DNA from: Sipunculus nudus | Lineage: Eukaryota > Annelida > Sipuncula > Golfingiida > Sipunculidae | Assembly (NCBI GenBank): GCA_026874595.1 | Contig: CM049306.1 | Coordinates: forward strand, 9,755,019-9,819,018 | Direction of reading: 5' to 3' | DNA length: 64,000 nucleotides | In this document: positions 24,136 to 35,637 of the stretch, in pieces | How positions within the stretch are numbered: position 1 is the first letter of the stretch | Layout: each line of letters starts with the position of its first letter | Program-made: the position numbers and the translations under genes | The notes under the pieces: model-generated | Seen by the model: the letters and a program-made list of their open reading frames with translations, nothing else | The model's database searches: none | What the model was told of the DNA's origin: nothing

Positions 24136-26341
24136 AGCTCCGCTGACTGTTAGTCATCTGAGTTATAGCGATCACCCTTTGTCCGTCGGCCGTCCAGCCA
24201 TCCGGCTGTCTGTCCATTTAACAGGGCACAAATTGTAACTGCCAGACCTGGAATCTTCTAACTTGACATCCAGGGAGGTCCATGCAAATTCTCCTTGAAA
24301 ACCTGGAATTAGGTCTCTGTTACCCATTATCTTTGAGCTATGGGGCTCCGAAGTACCACCCAGTATAATGGAAAATTTGATACAAAAGCTCAAGTATCTG
24401 GAGATCATGGAGTGTTTCATCAGTTTCTGCAGACTGGTGGCGCTACCTGTATTTTTTTTATTTTTTTTACGATTTTTTTTCTCTATTTTTGAGACCTTAA
24501 AAGATGCGGTCATCTGTTAACAGGGCACAAATCATAACAACTGGAACCAGAATCTTCTCTCTTAATAAGCAGGGAGGTCCATGAAAAGTCTCCTTAGAAA
24601 CCTAAAATAAGGTCTCTGTTACCCATATTCTTTGGGCTATGGGGCTCCGAAGGACACCCAGAATAATGAAAAATTTGATACAAAAGCTCCAGTATCTGAA
24701 CAATTAATGCATTGATAACCATGATTTTTGCATGGATATTGGTCATCGAATGTTTCATCACTTTCTGCAGACTGGTGGCGCCACCTGTATTTTCTATCTA
24801 GAATCTTCTATCTTGACATGCAGGGAGGCCCATTAAAAGTCTCTGTGGAAACCTGGGATTAGGTCCTTGTTACCCATAACCTCTGAGCTATAGGGCTTTG
24901 AAGTACCCCTAAGAACAAATAAAAAATTGATACAAAACCTCTAGTATCTCAACAAATAGTTCATTGATTGCCATGATTCTTTGCATGCATATTCATCATG
25001 GAGTATTTAATCAGTTCCTCCTGACTGGTGGTGCCACCTGTATTTTTCAAATTTTTTTATGATTTTTTCTTTCTATTTATAGAACTTAAAAGATGCAGTC
25101 ATCTGTTAACAGGGCCAAAATTGGTAACCATTGGACCTAGAATCTTCTATCTTGACATGCTGGGAGGTCAATTAAATATCTCCATGGAAACCTGAAATTA
25201 GGTCTCTTTTACCCATATTCTCTGAGCTATGAGGCTCAGTAGCCCCCCAAGAATATCTTAAAATTTGATACGAAAGCTCTAGTATCTCAACAAATTTTGC
25301 ATTGATTGCCATGATTCTTTGCATGCATATTCGTCATGGAGTGTTTCATCAGTTAAAATATAAACTTTATTTATTTTACATGGATTGTACAACTAGTTAT
25401 TATAACTAATATCAGGCACTCTCCATGGCTCGCATGTTGGCGCTCATTAGTCGGTAAGGGTGGAGGAAAACCGGAGGACCTGGAGAAAACCACCGACCTT
25501 GGACGGGCAACTTCAACCCACTCTCATAGCCACACCGGGGATGGAACCCAGGTCCACAGCGGAGAAAGCCAAGTGTTTTACCGCTCAGCTGTCCAGCTGT
25601 TTCATCAGTTCATGCAAACTGGTGGCGCCACCTGGATTTTTTCCAATTTTTATGCATTTTCTCTCTATTTTTGAGACCTTCAAAGATGCGGTCATCTGTA
25701 ATAGGACAGGGAGGTCAATGAAAAATATCCTTGGTAACCTGAAATTAGGCCTCTGTTACCCATATTCTCTGAGCTATGGGGCTCATAAGCATCCCTAGCA
25801 TAATTCAAAATTTGATACCAAAGCAGGGCACAAATTATAACCTTTTGACCTAGAATCTTCTAACTTAAAATCCAGGGAGGTCCATGAAAAGTCTCCTTTG
25901 GAACAGGAAATTAGGTCTCTGTTACCCATATTATATGAGCAATGGTGCCTAAAAGCACAGCCCAGAATATTTGAAAATTTGATACCAAAGTAGGGCACAA
26001 ATCATAACCATTAGACCCAGAATCTTCTCACTTGGCATCCTGAGAGTTTCTCAAAGGTCCTCCCCTCAAAACCTGAAATTGGTTCACTGTGACCTATATT
26101 CTCAGAGTTTTGGGGTATGTTTGAGCATCCCAGAAGTAATGAAAAATACACACAAATTGCCAGGTTCCTCAGGAAAGGCTGGTTGGTATTGTCATCAAAT
26201 TTGGTGTGCTAATGGGTCTAAATGAACTTGAGCTAATATGCATGAATGATGATGCAACTATATTATCTTATTAAGTTTCCTGTCCAAGGACATATTGTCA
26301 ACATGCCAGTCGGCTAAGCGTCATGACCCTTGGGTCACTTG
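24136..26341 (+). mobile_element. Family A element, copy A2 (contains a SINE)
   Basis: It starts TTTTT|AGCTCCGCTGACT with hairpin partner AGTCATCTGAG, then a GTCC-rich run (24180-24215). It ends with AGTCGGCTAAGCGTCATGA, a GACCCTTGGGTC palindrome and CTTG|TTT. The body is about five diverged units of about 300 bases. Each unit has GGGCACAAAT, GAATCTTCT, GGGAGGTCCATG, TTACCCATA, TTTGATACAAA and ACTGGTGGCGCCACCTG in that order. A 243-bp SINE interrupts one unit at 25355. No protein is encoded. Confidence 0.75.
25355..25597 (-). mobile_element. tRNA-derived SINE with 13-bp target duplication
   Basis: TGTTTCATCAGTT occurs on both sides (25342-25354 and 25598-25610), a clear target-site duplication. 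On the minus strand the head has an A-box-like CAGCTGAGCGGTAAAACAC and a B-box GGGTTCCATCCCC. A conserved body block follows (reverse complement of GGAGGAAAACCGGAGGACC), then an AT-rich tail. Such elements are pol III-transcribed and move with LINE machinery (family knowledge). It interrupts family A copy A2 and is therefore younger than it. Confidence 0.85.
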
Positions 26342-26579
26342 TTTCTAATATTTATAATTTTTTTGGTGTTATGTCTGTGTCTCAGCTATGGTTCGATTCA
26401 GTTTCCTGAAACCCTGTGTGTTTATTGATTATGATTAGTTTTTCCAGTACCTGAAGACTGGTGGCGCAACCTGAAATTTTTTTCTGTTTTTTTTTTCTTT
26501 TTTTTTTGAGACTGCCAAATTATATCGATACTATCAGATTTGAACTGTGGTTTCATCTGTGTCCTGAAACCTTGTGTGT

Positions 26580-26860
26580 TTATTAGGGCCCCGCATGAAT
26601 TAGCAGATGCCCTATATTAATCACCCTGTCCGTCTGTCTGTTTGTCTTCCTTTATGTCTGTCAATTTGTTTCTTGATGATAACTCCAGTTTGGATTGACA
26701 TGGATTTCAAACTTGACTTATATGCCACCTCTTATGCAAGAACTCTATTGATTTAGGGGTCATGAGGACAAGGTCACAGAACCTATCGGTACTTACATTC
26801 ATACATTCATACATAGTACAATGTAGTGGCAGCACCATTCAAGACTGGTGCTGCCAAGAA
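26580..26860 (+). repeat. Family C fragment with strong hairpin
   Basis: It begins TTAGGGCCCCGCATG and GATGCCCTATATTAATCACC, the family C 5' end. After about 200 bases of body it reaches GGCAGCACCA / TGGTGCTGCC (26828-26855), a perfect 10-bp stem with 8-base loop. The following AAGAAATTCT resembles the 3' end of family B (GGTGCCAAGAAATATCTAG), so the copy may be a C/B chimera or reveal a family C 3' end. Confidence 0.5.
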
Positions 26861-26869
26861 ATTCTCAAA

Positions 26870-27250
26870 CTTATGGTAAGTTCTATATTGTAAAAATTGT
26901 TTGTGGTGGGATATCACACACATAGGATTGACACCAGGCTTGGCAAACTACCTTTAGAATTGCTCACCCATTTAAAAGCAGAGAAATGAGAACCAAAGAC
27001 TAAATTGTTGTGTATTAGGGCCCTGGCCTAATGTATAAGATAAAAGCCACTTCCCAATTAGTCCAATTAGAAACCCCAAACCACTGCTGGCTGGACAATA
27101 AAAATACACTTCATCGGGCTAATGACCATTACATGATCTTAGATGTTTCTCAGTCTTGTTACATGTTACATGTGTGAGACTTATTCAGTGGCCATAGGTA
27201 TATATAGATATATATGAATATATAGGAATAATCCTGGGATACCAAGAAGA
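26870..27250. other. Noncoding stretch
   Basis: No gene or repeat recognised. Confidence 0.45.
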
Positions 27251-27253
27251 TGT

Positions 27254-27412
27254 ATGTATATGTCAGTTGGTCCAGACCGAATTCCAATCAGGATTTGGTC
27301 CGGCCTAATCCCTGATATGGATCCGGTCTGGCCTATGTCCCGACCAGATTCCGGATCAGGTTTTAGGTCAGTTAGTCATTCAGTCAGTGGTCCAGATCAG
27401 GATCTGGGCTTT
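27254..27412. repeat. Irregular GGTCCGG/GATCCGG palindromic array
   Basis: The motifs GGTCC, TCCGG, GATCAGGAT, GACCAGATTCCGGATC and similar recur at irregular spacing, each partly self-complementary. The composition is richer in GC and CpG than the flanks. The in-phase open frame (27254-27436) reflects the array. Confidence 0.5.
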
Positions 27413-27639
27413 GACATATATTTAACTCCTAATTAACACATAGAAATTTCTAATTTAAAGTGGTATAACTAAACTATACAGGATGCAGCCCAAAAAGTAT
27501 CATGCTCATGCTTGGATTTGTTGTTATGCACTGGTAGCAGACCAGTTGTCAATATCTGTGTGATGTTCAAATATCAATTGCATTGACTATAGCAGCTTCT
27601 GGTATGCACTCCACATGTTTTCTTTAACTGATGAAAGTA

Positions 27640-27795
27640 CTCCTTAAAGTATTCATGAGTAAATTTGAAGTACTTCATACTCGTACTTAAGTACTGTTAT
27701 AAAAATAGCTAAAATATTCATTCCTGTACTCAAGTACTTAATACATACTCAGTACTCATACTCAAGTACTTTCATTTTACTCAGACCCAACTCTG
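27640..27795 (-). mobile_element. hAT-like terminal region (solo end)
   Basis: Read on the minus strand from 27795 it begins CAGAGTTGGG, the style of terminus common in hAT DNA transposons. Many copies of AGTACT/AAGTACTTGAGTA follow over 150 bases, like hAT subterminal motif arrays. I found no opposite end, 8-bp duplication or transposase, so it is a fragment or end relic. Confidence 0.4.
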
Positions 27796-27799
27796 CTTA

Positions 27800-30540
27800 G
27801 AGCAGTGTGTCATCATTCATATTTAACAATGAAGGTGTTCACTGGAATTAACTGACCAGGTTTAATTATTTGAGCAGTCTAAAAGTAAAAAAAAAAATAT
27901 TATGAAATAAATCAGGACCCACAACACTTAGCTATGATTCAATAATACAACTTTAAACATGTACTATAGTGTATTATATGTTTTCATGTAAAAACAACTT
28001 TATTGATTTAGGAAATTTGTTCCACAATACCCTTAACTTATTCACCTACAGTTATGGATTTTAGGCTTCCATTAACTATGTTGATCTGCATTGTTACAGA
28101 CAACCACAGAAAATACACAATTTGCAAGACCTGTGTTTATAGATGTCCCTCTGTCTTATTCAGTACATGTATGTTTTTTTATCTGTAGTTTTTTTACTTA
28201 CTCTATATAACTGAGGTATACTAGCACTAAGTCACTGATCATTTGATATGCAGTAGTCACCGATATCAATGGGTGCCTGATTATGCACTGAGGTGTGACG
28301 TTTTTTTTACCACATGACTGACATTCCCGTATTCTGTGCAGAATACATGCTGTCCGTAAGAACAATTGAAGATCCGTGTTTTCATGTATTTATACGGGTA
28401 CAAGTAGCCAGAAATGGTTCCTGGTTCTTGTTTATAGAGGTGCTGGTTATATCATGTTCTTACTTGTTTAAAGAGGGTCTAGTTATATCATGTTCTCACT
28501 TGTTTATAGAGGGTCTAGTATATCATGTTCTCTCTTGTATAGACATTCCATCATTCACTTGATGTTGTTGTGCATGAATTAACATTTTCCCATTCTATGA
28601 TCACAAGTTATCAAAAAGAAAGTAAGAAAAATCTAAAAAATATGGTTAAATATGGGAGATCAAGTTTAAGATCTGATTTAAAGGTCTGGAATCCTTTATT
28701 TTACCAAGGCCATGTTTTGACCATTTATTTTATTTCACAGAAGCATAAAAAAAACAACACATCAGGTATTATTATATATCAGATATGATTGTGTTTTGAC
28801 AAAGCCCACAATACCTTAACGTCAGAGATGGTTTTTAGAGGGGATACAGGGGGGCCCTCTTTTTAAACTTGAAATAGAATGATATACACTTAATACTGAA
28901 AAGCAATGCCTGATTTTGCATCACACATTTTCCCTGGATTTCTGCATTATCAGAGTTGTGTATAAAAAGTCCACTCCCACTTCTGGTAAACTTGTTTACC
29001 CCTTCCCCCTTTTGTAAGATCCTGTTTCCACCCCTGATGATTATATGACTAGAACAGAGTGAAGATTTAGTAACATGCTATAACATATATACCACATATA
29101 CATAGAAACATTGGGTAATGTATAAGTTGTGTAAGTTTTATAAGGCTATTAATGCCAAAAGCTGCAGGAGTTGTATGTACTGTAAATTAGGTTGAGAAAG
29201 TTCTTGTATGGTGCATACAAGAGTGCTTATTTAATGAATGTTTGAAGTTTTTAAGTATGTATATGTGTGTGATAGATAGAGCACCTAGTAAATTGAATGA
29301 CAGGCTTGTAAATAATGGTGCCCAATGACTGGTTTGATTATCATTAAAATAAGCCAGCAAAAATGGCTGATAAATGTCTGATGATAAGCATTTTGGTTTA
29401 AGTTATGGTTGCTTTTTATAATAAGTAGATAGGCTGGCTGTCAAATATATCAGGATAGGGAAGGAAACCAGAAATAAAGCATGATGCTTCTACTGTGTCG
29501 GCCCACTCATGTCAGAGCATTCTGAGAAGAAAGTGTTTTTGAAGGCAGCTTTTGTTCGTGGTGGACTCATCCTCTGGTATAAACTTTCAGATTCTATGGC
29601 AGGAACCCAGAAAGCATGGATTTACAAGATAATGGTCCTCCCAAGCATATCTCAGGTTTTGTTACATGTAGTTTGTCACATGACAGATGCTAGAAGCAAA
29701 AAGGAAATAGAAAATCCTGTGTGCTAAAGTTGACAGCCAAAATGCATTAGCTGTCATTTAGATGACACTGCAGGCGGCTCAGCCCCCTTTGAGATATCGG
29801 GATTAATGTAAGAATTCTGTTCTTTACATGTTTAAAAGTCAACAGACAAATTGGAGCAGAAGAAAAGTTGATAATTACTTCACATTTTAACAGTCTGGAT
29901 GTGCTCTGTAATGAGTAGAAATGATGGATGCTTCCCAGAACCTTGAGGCCGGATGTCTTGCATGATCTGTGATGTATTACAGCTAGGACTTTCATAAAAA
30001 AAACCCTCTGACAGCTAAGCAGCTTAATGTTGTCATTCTTTTGAAGACCAGTGTTGAATGTGTTATTATATGCATGTAAACCTGGTTTCTGCTGGGTATG
30101 AGTCAGACAACCGTAATAAACCAGAATAATGTAATGGATTGTTGATGTGAACAATATAATCTTTAATTATAACAGTAAATGGATGAAGGTTCTGATTCAA
30201 TAACAATTTTATTATTTTTAACCATTGTTGCTTCATTATATTGTTAGTTTATGCAGTTTTGACAATTCCAAGTATTTCTGGAAAGGAATTCTTGTGAATC
30301 TAAGAACATAAAAATAGAATATTTGAATGAATTAGGCCGGCCAGCACATGTAATAATGTGGGTGACACATGTGTAAGGATGTTGATTTCCTCTGTACTCA
30401 AGCAGGAAATAGATTATATAGGACAGTTTATGGTTTAATAAGATATTTTTAAACATTGATATGTATAAACAAAAAAAAAAATTCTTACTCCATTGAAGTT
30501 GAAAAGAGTTACTGAAACAGTAGTTTGCATTGTTTGCCTA
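27800..30540. other. Noncoding stretch with a short tandem repeat
   Basis: Contains about three units of 37-40 bases at 28435-28545 (ATATCATGTTCT...CTTGTTTATAGAGG). Otherwise no gene, RNA or shared repeat is recognised. The frame at 29747-30154 has no domain signal. Confidence 0.5.
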
Positions 30541-30547
30541 TTGCTTC

Positions 30548-30650
30548 ATGAAAACCAGTGGTGTGGTCATGGAAACCAGTGTGTGGTCATGAAAACCAGT
30601 GTGGTCATGGAAACCAGTGTGTGGCCATGGAAACCAGTGTGTGGAATATG
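30548..30650. repeat. 20-22-bp tandem repeat, about 5 copies
   Basis: GTCATGGAAACCAGTGTGTG and slightly shorter variants are repeated head to tail. Confidence 0.9.
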
Positions 30651-30750
30651 TTTTTTTCTGGCTGATTATAAAGCATTATTAGTAAAATATTAATTTCCAT
30701 TTATATTTAAGCCTCCTCCTGAAGGACAGGGAGGTTTATGAACTTGTAGT

Positions 30751-32057
30751 TCCCCAGATAAAGTCGGGGGATACTATGTTTTCATACCGGTCCCGCCGCC
30801 GCTACCTCGGCTGCCGCCGCTGCATATAAATCTTGTTGGCACAATAACTCAAAAATATTTCACGGATCTGTACCAAACTTGGTATATGTATAGATATAGG
30901 TAAAAGGACGAGGCCTATTTAAAATGAGGTCATGACCTTGACTAGGAGAGTGTCCTTGACCTTGAATAGGTCGAATTTTGGGGAAAATCACACAAATTCT
31001 TAAATATCTCAAGAAATCTTGCATGGATTGAAAATCAAGTTGATGGAAGATCAGGGATAGGGTTGTCATGTTCAAGAAACTGGTGGTGCCACCTATTATT
31101 CTTTACTTGTTATCTTGCCATTTAATACTCCCAAAATTGCTACTTGACAGTACTGTGAGCATTATAAGTCAAAAACTAATGGACAGATTTTTTTATATTA
31201 TGCCTATACATAGATATGGGTTATGGGATGATGTTAATTAAAATTTGGGTCATGACCTTTTCTATGAGAGTGGCCTTGACCTTGAATATTGCCATATATG
31301 GTGAAGATCACACAAAATCATTAATATCTCAATAAGGGATGCATGGAATGGTCCAAAAATCAACTTGACCGAAGATCTTGGATAGTAATGTCATGTATAC
31401 CGGAAACAGGTGGCGCCACCTGTTATTCTTTTACTTGTTTTCGTGTAGTTTTACTGTTTAATACCCCCATCATTGCCACTTAACAGTTCTGTGAGCATTA
31501 TAAGTAAAAAACTAATGGACAGATTTCTTTCATATTATGCATATACATAGACATGGGTTATGGGATGATGTATAAATAAATTGGGGTCATGACCTTTACA
31601 ATGAGAGTGGCCTTGACCTTGAATATTGCCATATATGGTGAAAATCACACAAAATCATTGATATCTCAATAAGGGATGCATGGATTGGTCCAAAAATCAA
31701 CTTGACAGAAGATCTTGGATAGTGTTGTCATGTACCAGAAACTGGTAGCGCCACCTGTTATTCTTTTACTTGTTTTTGTGCCGTTTAATGCCCCATCATT
31801 GCCACTTAACAGTACTATGAGCATTATAAGTCAAAAACTAATGGACAGATTTCTTTCATATTATGCATATACATAGACATGGGTCAGGGGATGATGTATA
31901 TTGAAATTGGGGTCATGACCTTTTCCATGAGAGTGACCCTTTTCTATGAGTGTGGTCTGATATTAATTGTTGCTGAAGATAGGGGGCCTATTCTTAAAGG
32001 GGGTGGGATTAATTGTCTTGGGATACTATGGCACCTGCGGTGCCAAGAAATATCTAG
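30751..32057 (+). mobile_element. Family B element, copy B1
   Basis: The 5' hairpin is CCCCAGATAAAGTCGGGG, followed by GGATACTATGTTTTCATACC and a CCGCCGCCGC run. There are three body units of about 330 bases, each with GGTCATGACCTTGAC-type motifs, TGACCTTGACCTTGAAT, and ending in GGTGGTGCCACC or GGTGGCGCCACC (31080, 31406, 31743). The 3' end is ATTGTCTTGG, GATACTATG, the palindrome GGCACCTGCGGTGCC, then AAGAAATATCTAG|TTT. The CCAGACAAA arm (intact in B3) is the inverted repeat of TTTGTCTGG, intact at the 3' end of B2. Noncoding. Confidence 0.75.
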
Positions 32058-32059
32058 TT

Positions 32060-33235
32060 TATTTCTATATCCATATTTTGGTATTTTTTGTGGATGACAA
32101 AACCATTGATTTCAATTAAAATATTTTTTCTTTGCTTTGACATTTTGTGTTTGTGTGTTAGTTCTCCAATATGGCTGATAATCTGAAATTTGGGCACAAT
32201 ATAAGTCCTGTCACAGATTTGCACCTGATATTTATTTTACCTTAATAACCTATTATTGCTAAGTTGTGGGCATCGGGGGTAGGCTTCCAGTGGTCTCTTA
32301 GTGATTGTATACATCTAGTTCTATGTTGTACCAACAGAATATCAAATAAATAGAAATAATCGGCAGATATTTGGCAGATCTGATATCATTTATAAGTGTT
32401 TACTTTGATTTACCGGTATCATATGAGATTTATTATTATTTTTACTTCTATTCTTTTGCCCTTTCACTTTTCTTCATGGATTTGGCATCTTATTCATGTA
32501 GGTTTTGTTTTCATGATTATTTCTCTTTCACAAATATTGCAGATTTGAAACCCTCACAAAAAAACAGCAACTACAGTATCTGAACATGTTTATCTCCTGA
32601 TCAAGGAGCATGAATGAACATCATCTTCTTCACTCTCTCCTGTATTTCATACAGTTATCTTCTTGATCTCTATTCAGTTTCATCAGTCTTCAAATAATAT
32701 AAATACCCATAAAATGTTGAACCCTGTACCTCTCTACTCCAGTATGATTTTTACATAAATGTCACAGGTGGCTCATGTAAGTGTCAGAGTTTGTATGTTA
32801 TAATTCCTTAACAACAATCCTGACGTATATATCTGTTAACATATTTATGAATGTATTACTTTAATGTCAAATAAAAGATGATCTCTCTTTCTCTTTCTTT
32901 CTCTTTCTTTGTCTCTCACTTTGTCTCTCTCTCTCTCATCTTTTAACAGTGAATAACTAAGAAGACTACAAAATTTAGAGTTCTTGAGAAATATATTGAA
33001 TTTTTTTGCCAACACGGAGAAAAAACTTTAAAAACTATATACTTTTGACAAATATGTGTATAATAGAATATTTTCATGACCTGAACAAAAAGATAACTCA
33101 TATGGTTAGTAATGTAAATATTAGTATTGTTCTTCAAGAAGAAAATATGATCTGTTTAATGTTAACAAAAATTGGTATCTATGCATCTCACAAAGACTGC
33201 ACATAGGGAAAAATGTCAAATATCTCTATCACATA
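32060..33235. other. Noncoding stretch with polypyrimidine tract
   Basis: It includes a CT-rich tract at 32878-32938 and, at 32530-32580, an arm fragment like those of the TIR element at 19136. No gene recognised. Confidence 0.5.
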
Positions 33236-33238
33236 TAA

Positions 33239-35001
33239 CTAGAATTTGGGTAGTCAACAAGTGACTACGTGTATCCGCGGAAATCAGAGTGGGACAGGTG
33301 ATATGAGGCATGGATTGAGTAACAAGGGGAAATAGAGTGAGGTGTGTTGCATATTAGCATGGATGTCTGCAGCCGAAATGTGTATGTAGGTTGTGCCACC
33401 TACCACAAAATCCAGAAAGCTATCAAAGTTGTGTACAAATGCAAAAAGTCAAACCACTGCTGAGATATGAGTGATTTTATCCCACGGCAGACAAACAGAC
33501 AGATGCTGTGCAAAAATGGTTGCAAGTGGCACCACCAGGTTTGCTTATGATAAAGAGCTATGTGAGATCTATACACATGCAAAATTTTGGCCCAATCAGC
33601 CAAACGGTTCCCGAGATATGAGCTTGGGATGTCTGCAGCATAAATGTGAATGTAGGTGGCGCCACCTGTCATAAAATAAAAAAAACTGTCCAGGATGTAT
33701 ACACATGCAAAATTGCAGGTGGATAAGTCCAACCAGTGCAGAGACACGAGTGATTTTATCCCAAGGCAGATGAACAGATGGAGGCTGTGCAAAAATGGTT
33801 GCAGGTGGTGCACCATTTTTAGCTCAGCTGACTGTAAGTCATCTGAGCTATAGTGATCACTCATTGTCCGTCCTTCCTCTGTCCGTCCGTCTGTCCATTA
33901 ACCAGGCACAAATCAGAACCGCTGGACCTAGAATATTGTAACTTGACATTCCAGGGAGGTCCATGAAAAATCTCCTTGGAAACCAGAAATTAGGTCTCTG
34001 TTATCCATATCCTTCGAGCTATGTGGCCCCAAAGTACCCCCCGGAATAGTCAAAAATTTCATACAAAAACTTCAATATCTCATTAACTACATCACTGATG
34101 GTCATGATTTTTTGCATACAAATTGATCATGAGATGTTTCATCAGTTTCTGCAGACTGGTGGCGCCACCTGTGTTTTTAGCTTTTTACAAATTGTTTTCT
34201 CTATTTTTGAGACCTTTAAAAATGTGAACACCTGTTGAAAGGGCACAAATAGTAAAGACAAGACCTAGAATCTTCATTCTTGACACAGTGAGAGACCTAT
34301 GAGAAGTCTCCATGGAAACCTGAAATAAGGTCTATGTTACCCATATCCTTCAAGCTATAGAACTCCGAAGTATCCCTCAGAATAATGGAAAATTTGATAC
34401 AAAAGCTGAAGTATCTGAACAACTAATGCAGAGATCACCATGATTCTTTGCATGGATATTGACCATTAAGTGTTTTCATTAGTTTCTGCAGACTGATGGA
34501 GCCACCTGTATTTTTTTAAAGTTTATGCATTTTTCTCTATTCTTGAGATATATAAATACAGACACAATCTTGGAGTGTTGGTTAATCTGTTTGATGCTTC
34601 AGTTGAATGGGTATATACTACCATTCAGATGATAAAATTTCCTTTTGCGAATCTCTTCCCAGTCAGCTGAGCATCATGACCCATGGGTCACTTGTTTATG
34701 TATGTTATAAAGCTATCCAAGGGCTACATTTGTGCAATTTTTTTTTCCGGATTGGTCAAACGGTTCCTGAGATATATGGGTTAATGTGTCAAGACAGACG
34801 CACAGATGGATGCACTGGAGAGAGGAAAGGTCAGAGGTCAAAACAAAATCGGGGGGCAGCAGTTCACATGTGACCTGAACATAATCCAGGGTTTCTTAAA
34901 ATTCTGCCCAGCGGTTACGGAGGAGTTCTCCAGACAACTACGTAGCAGCGACGGCGGTGGGCTGAAAACATAGTATCCGCGAAACTGTTTTAGCGGATAC
35001 A
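33239..35001 (-). mobile_element. Family F element, copy F2 (contains A3)
   Basis: On the minus strand the 5' end is the perfect hairpin GTATCCGC / GCGGATAC (35000-34993 and 34980-34973), then TATGTTTTCAGCCCACC and a CCG-rich run. The 3' end has GCGGATACACGTAGTC, GACTACCCA and CTAG at 33242-33239. The 5' arm GTATCCGC is the inverted repeat of the 3' GCGGATAC. Body units carry GGTGGCGCCACC. The family A element A3 interrupts it at 33821-34694. The open frame at 33400-33864 follows the repeat units. Confidence 0.75.
33821..34694 (+). mobile_element. Family A element, copy A3, inserted in F2
   Basis: It starts ATTTTT|AGCTCAGCTGACTGTAAGTC with partner ATCTGAGCT. It ends AGTCAGCTGAGCATCATGA, CCCATGGGTCA and CTTG|TTT. 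The 5' GCTCAGCTGACT and 3' AGTCAGCTGAGC are exact 12-base inverted repeats. Removing it joins CCATTTTT to ATGTATGTTATAAAGC. This matches uninterrupted family F sequence near 36668-36692 read in reverse complement (CCATTTTTAGTGTATGTT). Two body units, with GGTGGCGCCACCTG near 34157. Confidence 0.85.
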
Positions 35002-35004
35002 ATA

Positions 35005-35630
35005 ATATATATTAGGCCAGCATTTACCATTAAATGTGCACCATTCAGTCACAAATCATTGAAAAATATTTTGCTTTACCGTAATGATTAAGTGGTCATT
35101 ATTTATATTTTTCTCACAGTAACACTGATGGCTATAACATTTCAAATCTGCATTAATTCTGGAGTATGTGACCCCATCATGGAGAGACATTACATCAATA
35201 ATAAATGTTTAAACAGGGAAGCGCTAGTAACAACACAGTTTAAATTGTAAGCGCATCACACTAACTATCAGAGCATTAATAAATTATAGGCATTATTAGA
35301 TTTGTATTTAGATTAATGATGATGTACAAGTAATCACCAGCCATGAAACAATGGATCAGCACATCCTAGTTACTGGTTAATGGTCAGAGTGAGATGCAAT
35401 AATCAGTAATAATTCACACTGTTCAGCAGATGCAGATGTTAAGACCATGCACACAATAGCTTACACCAATAAGTTTAGTATATGTACTGTACAAATAAAA
35501 CATGACAGTACTGTTCAGATATTGAGCTGATAAAACCCCCTACACCCTTTCTCCCTTTGGACAAACTTTTTCAATAAATACATATTCACTTTTGGTTATT
35601 CCTGTTCAAGATCAGGAGAGATTTTTTAGC
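35005..35630. other. Noncoding stretch
   Basis: No gene or repeat recognised between F2 and D2. Confidence 0.45.
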
Positions 35631-35637
35631 GAACTGT

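Noticed and set aside
33400-33864. 154-codon open frame on the minus strand
   Set aside because: It follows family F body units and shows the same repeated phrases as the spurious frames in F1; no domain.
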